DNA from: a bacterium
GTDB taxonomy: Bacteria; Patescibacteriota; 4484-211
Length of the DNA: 8,126 nucleotides
Assembly (NCBI GenBank): GCA_027020325.1
Contig: JALUVT010000111.1
Span: 1-8,126 of the forward strand
Reading direction: 5' to 3'
This document shows, one piece after another, positions 5,799 through 8,126 of the stretch. Each line of letters begins with the position of its first letter. Position 1 is the stretch's first letter. Position numbers and translations under genes: made by a program. The notes under the pieces are model-generated. The model did not search any database, was not told the origin of the DNA, and saw only the letters and a list, made by a program, of their open reading frames with translations.

Positions 5799-6131
5799 AT
5801 GCAAATAAGTATTTCTGATTTCGAAAAAATAGACATTCGAGTGGGGAAAATTATTGAAATAGAAGACTATCCCGAAGCCAGAAAACCATCTTATTTACTC
5901 AAGGTTGATTTTGGCCCTGTAATTGGGATCAAACAATCTATTGGACAGTTTACACATTATTCTAAAGATGAGCTTCGAGGAAGATTAATTGCCGGAGTAA
6001 TTAATCTCCCTCCACTTAAAATAGGATCTAAGTTTTCTGAGGTTTTAGTCCTTGGCTTTCCTGATGAAAAGGGAAGGGCAATTTTGGTCATTCCAGAAAA
6101 AGATGTTCCCTTAGGAGGAAAAATATATTGA
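5799..6131 (+). CDS. csaA: CsaA-like tRNA-binding-domain protein
   Basis: Starting at ATG 5799, the protein has 110 residues, matching free-standing CsaA-type proteins. It is a single EMAP/OB-fold tRNA-binding domain with family landmarks in order: DFEKIDIRVGKI (7-18), YPEARKPSYLLKVDFG (24-39), IGIKQS (42-47), NLPP (69-72), SEVLVLGFPDEKG (80-92) and a C-terminal VPLGGKI. The same fold appears at the C-terminus of methionyl-tRNA synthetase. CsaA binds tRNA in structural studies and was first described as a secretion-related chaperone in Bacillus; its main role remains unclear. A longer frame begins at TTG 5757, but those extra 14 residues overlap the promoter and have no counterpart in the family. 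It lies between two ATPase genes, yet its own promoter argues that it is not part of an ATPase operon. Confidence 0.93.
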   Translation: MQISISDFEKIDIRVGKIIEIEDYPEARKPSYLLKVDFGPVIGIKQSIGQFTHYSKDELRGRLIAGVINLPPLKIGSKFSEVLVLGFPDEKGRAILVIPEKDVPLGGKIY

Positions 6132-6210
6132 AGCCTCAATATTGTAATTAAATTTTCTGTTTGGTTAATATTAATCAGCTAATATTTATTCTCCCAAACT
6201 CACTTGATAG

Positions 6211-6262
6211 AACTCGAAGTTTTCTTAATTTTAATCGCTCGGACAAAATTAAACTTTGAGTT
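6211..6262. promoter_or_regulatory. Long imperfect inverted repeat upstream of the third ATPase gene
   Basis: AACTCGAAGTTT (6211-6222) pairs with AAACTTTGAGTT (6251-6262), with one G-T mismatch. After a TCTT bulge (6223-6226), AATTTT (6227-6232) pairs with AAAATT (6245-6250). The loop is 12 bases. The right arm runs into the first two bases of the -35, a position suited to an operator. It is less regular than the repeats at the other two ATPase genes. Confidence 0.4.
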
Positions 6263-6288
6263 GAGATTTGGACAAGGAGTGATACAAT
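6261..6288 (+). promoter_or_regulatory. Promoter of the third ATPase gene
   Basis: TTGAGA (6261-6266) and TACAAT (6283-6288) lie 16 bases apart, with TGA (6280-6282) giving an extended -10. Transcription from about 6295 would leave a leader of about 11 bases before ATG 6306, without a Shine-Dalgarno. AGGAG at 6275-6279 lies upstream of the expected transcript start. Confidence 0.55.
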
Positions 6289-6305
6289 AAAAGCAATAAA
6301 AGCAT

Positions 6306-7460
6306 ATGTATATCCAAAGACAAGTAGAGCGAAGGATCAAAAGATTGCTTAAGAGTTTCCCGGTAGTTTTTGTTACTGGGCCGCGTCAATCGGGGAAAAC
6401 TACGCTCTTAAAACATCTCTTTCCAGATTTTGCCTATTTCAACTTAGAAACTCCTTCGACCCTTTTACAAGCCAAAGAAGATCCGTTGGGTTTTTTGTCT
6501 CCGGAAAAAATAATTCTCGATGAAGCCCAAGAAGCTCCTTGGCTTTTTTCTTATCTTTTAGAGCTTGTTGATAATCAAGAAAAAAAAGTAATTATTGCCG
6601 GCTCACAAAACCTTCTTTTGCACGATAAAGTTTCTCAATCTTTAGCGGGAAGGGTCGGAATAGTGGAGCTTTTTCCTTTCACTTTACTAGAGATAAAAGA
6701 GAGTATCCCCCAGGTTGCAGATAAAGCTATTTTACAGGGTTTTTATCCTCGCATTTGGCAGCTCAAAAAAGGAACAAGAATTGAATGGTATCAAAGCTAT
6801 CTGCGAACTTATCTTGAACGAGATGTGCGAAGTTTGAAAAAAATTAAGGACCTTTTGCTTTTTCAGGATTTTATTTTACTTTTGGCCGGGCAAGCGGGTA
6901 GTCTTTTGAATTTAAGCTCTATTTCCAATTCTTTAGGAGTTTCTCTTACTACTTTGCGCCAGTGGCTTTCGGTTTTGGAAGCCTCCTATTTAGTTTTTCG
7001 TTTAAGGCCCTATTTTGCTAACATCAAAAAGCGCTTGATCAAAACTCCCAAACTTTATTTTTACGACAGTGGCCTTCTTACAACAATCTTAGGTATTAAA
7101 AATGAACAAGAACTTAAATCGCACCCTCTTTATGGTCAAATTTTTGAAAATTTCATTGTGGCAGACATTGTGAAGAATTTTGCTCATCTTAATCTTTATG
7201 GAAAACCCTATTTTCTTCGCGATAAAACTGGTAATGAACTTGATTTCCTTTGGAGCTACTCTTCCGCTAAATTAGCTGTCCTAGAAGTTAAAGCTTCTTT
7301 GACTTTTAATCCCGAATTTGTAAAAAGAATTGACTATTATCGTCAGTTTTTACCTATCAAAAAGAGCTTTGTCATCTATAAAGGGAAAGATCTGGTTTTC
7401 AAAAACAGCAAGATCCTCAATTGGCTAAATCTTGTAAATTTTGAAAATATTTTTCTCTAA
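6306..7460 (+). CDS. AAA_14-DUF4143 ATPase, canonical form (third of three)
   Basis: The 384-residue protein is the most typical family member here. Walker A is GPRQSGKTT (residues 25-33, K31). Walker B is IILDEAQ (69-75, D72/E73). A sensor-like AGSQN lies at 98-102, then QSLAGR (111-116). The conserved YLRTYLERDVR (165-175) leads into DUF4143. A winged-helix-like stretch spans about 195-231, followed by KTPKLYFYDSGLL (246-258). The C-terminal PD-(D/E)XK-like set is E281 in IFENF, D313 in NELDF and E327-V-K329 in LEVKAS, all intact. The family is widespread in bacteria and archaea and often multicopy, but without an agreed function. ATG 6306 is the first start after an in-frame stop at 6297-6299 and sits at the start of the usual N-terminus. 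It has its own promoter and inverted repeat. A short coding-like stretch overlaps its end in another frame. Confidence 0.95.
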   Translation: MYIQRQVERRIKRLLKSFPVVFVTGPRQSGKTTLLKHLFPDFAYFNLETPSTLLQAKEDPLGFLSPEKIILDEAQEAPWLFSYLLELVDNQEKKVIIAGSQNLLLHDKVSQSLAGRVGIVELFPFTLLEIKESIPQVADKAILQGFYPRIWQLKKGTRIEWYQSYLRTYLERDVRSLKKIKDLLLFQDFILLLAGQAGSLLNLSSISNSLGVSLTTLRQWLSVLEASYLVFRLRPYFANIKKRLIKTPKLYFYDSGLLTTILGIKNEQELKSHPLYGQIFENFIVADIVKNFAHLNLYGKPYFLRDKTGNELDFLWSYSSAKLAVLEVKASLTFNPEFVKRIDYYRQFLPIKKSFVIYKGKDLVFKNSKILNWLNLVNFENIFL

Positions 7461-7621
7461 ACTTCTCATCAAAGGAAGAAATTTCTTTAACTGCTTTATC
7501 GCTTATTAGAGAACTTCTTACTTTGAAAAACTTTTTACAAAACTTCTGCGGAGGGGAGGTTCAAACTTTTGTAGTAAATAAAAAAGCAATCGGATCGATT
7601 CAATTTATGATCAATGATTAA
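7445..7621 (+). pseudogene. Short coding-like stretch overlapping and following the third ATPase gene
   Basis: An open stretch of 58 codons runs from a stop at 7442-7444 to TAA at 7619-7621. It has no ATG, GTG or TTG before a mid-frame TTG, apart from a possible ATT at 7481 close to AAGGAAG. The translation is protein-like, with an amphipathic helix (ISLTALSLIRELLTLKNF) and a beta-type end (GGEVQTFVVNKKAIGSIQF). It may be the 3' remnant of a decayed gene or a small gene with a non-standard start. The rest of the 7461-7691 gap shows no clear terminator. Confidence 0.3.
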
Positions 7622-7691
7622 GTTATCGCCAATTTTTGAGCCAAGGGGAGCAATTTATTTTAGCTAGGATCTTGCGCAACAATACCTAAAA

Positions 7692-8126
7692 CTAGGTAGC
7701 AAAACATCTTTCGTAATCTTCAGGAGTGTCGACTTCTGGTCCAATCAGAATCTCAAAAGTATTTAAATCTTTTCTCTCGCTACAGCAGTTGCCACAACAA
7801 GGATACATCATCTGCCCTTGATATTCCCTTAAGGGACCGTTTAGAGTATTGATGTGTACTTTTTGTTTGCCCTTAGGGAAAGAATCAAAGCCATTGCCGG
7901 GCGTTTTATTGTATAACTCAATTATCTTTGTTTCTCCGGGATGGATTACGCCAAAATCTTTAACGCGGTAGATGTCATTTGTTCCTCCTGCCCCAACCTT
8001 GTCTCCATCTATTGAAAAATTAAATTTGGGGTCTTTGTCGCCTTGAGGCAAAAAATCATCATATTTCAAGTCATTACTGCCAATATTGGTAGCCTCCAGC
8101 TTAAAGATAACTTTCTGGCACATGCT
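7692..8126 (-). CDS. C-terminal part of a probable exported Ig-like-domain protein with a CCxxCC cluster (5' partial)
   Basis: The minus-strand frame is open from the right edge to TAG (7694-7692). The ATG at 8123 begins directly in a beta strand (KVIFKLEATNIGSND) and has no signal peptide, so the real start is probably beyond the window. Numbering from that Met, 143 residues are visible. VIFKLEATNIG and FGVIHPGETKIIELYN (57-72) resemble CARDB-type immunoglobulin-like domains of extracellular proteins. Near the end is YPCCGNCCSER (Cys 109, 110, 113, 114), plus single cysteines at 2 and 140. Paired cysteines suggest disulfides outside the cell or a bound metal. No enzyme motif is visible. It converges on the third ATPase gene. 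Family not recognised beyond the fold guess. Confidence 0.8.
   Translation of the reverse strand, partial: SMCQKVIFKLEATNIGSNDLKYDDFLPQGDKDPKFNFSIDGDKVGAGGTNDIYRVKDFGVIHPGETKIIELYNKTPGNGFDSFPKGKQKVHINTLNGPLREYQGQMMYPCCGNCCSERKDLNTFEILIGPEVDTPEDYERCFAT

Noticed and set aside
5957..6139. Minus-strand 60-codon frame opposite the CsaA-like gene
   Set aside because: It is fully antisense to a well-supported conserved gene.
6159..6199. Weak hairpin (GTTTGG with CCAAAC, inner AATATT arms) after the CsaA-like gene
   Set aside because: It is AT-rich, interrupted and has no T-tail, so it is not a convincing terminator.
7685..7696. CCTA/TAGG short inverted repeat at the minus-strand stop codon
   Set aside because: A four-base stem is expected by chance and no T-run follows in either direction.

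Overview
The window looks like bacterial chromosomal DNA, AT-leaning, most likely from a Candidate Phyla Radiation (Patescibacteria) lineage and possibly Microgenomates. This is inference. It rests on a multidomain surface-type protein whose first repeat matches, from memory, domains common in Microgenomates; a lone single-RRM protein; a free-standing CsaA-type tRNA-binding protein; several AAA/DUF4143 ATPases; and mostly Shine-Dalgarno-less, apparently leaderless starts. No rRNA or marker gene is present to settle the taxonomy.

Layout: (1) 3-1511, the C-terminal part of a large Ser/Pro-linked repeat protein whose start lies upstream of the window. (2) 1527-1603, tRNA-Arg(CCG) with an encoded CCA end; its likely -10 overlaps the stop codon of the preceding gene. 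(3) 1735-2019, an RRM RNA-binding protein, the only gene with a strong Shine-Dalgarno, which sits inside a possible hairpin; a strong terminator follows at 2023-2062. (4) 2175-2768, a polytopic membrane protein with a 3+1+3 helix pattern like SWEET/PQ-loop transporters, followed by an out-of-frame coding-like tail. (5) 2949-7460, three clearly different AAA_14-DUF4143-type ATPases, with a CsaA-like gene between the second and third. (6) 7692-8126 on the minus strand, the C-terminal part of a probable exported Ig-like-domain protein with a CCxxCC cluster, running off the right edge.

How the parts relate: each ATPase keeps recognisable Walker A and B motifs and a PD-(D/E)XK-like C-terminus. Each has its own promoter and its own inverted-repeat element, and the three elements differ in sequence. 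The simplest reading is three independent, separately and perhaps self-regulated ATPase modules of a family whose function is not established, placed among decayed coding scraps (2735-2860, 4228-4392 minus, 7445-7621). Such scraps suggest a region of gene gain and loss.

A recurring feature is a TGn-extended -10 hexamer. At 2175, 4536 and 5799 the -10 ends 6-7 bases before the start codon, and at 2949 it ends 9 bases before, which predicts leaderless or nearly leaderless mRNAs. All promoter, operator and hairpin calls were made by eye and none was scored computationally.
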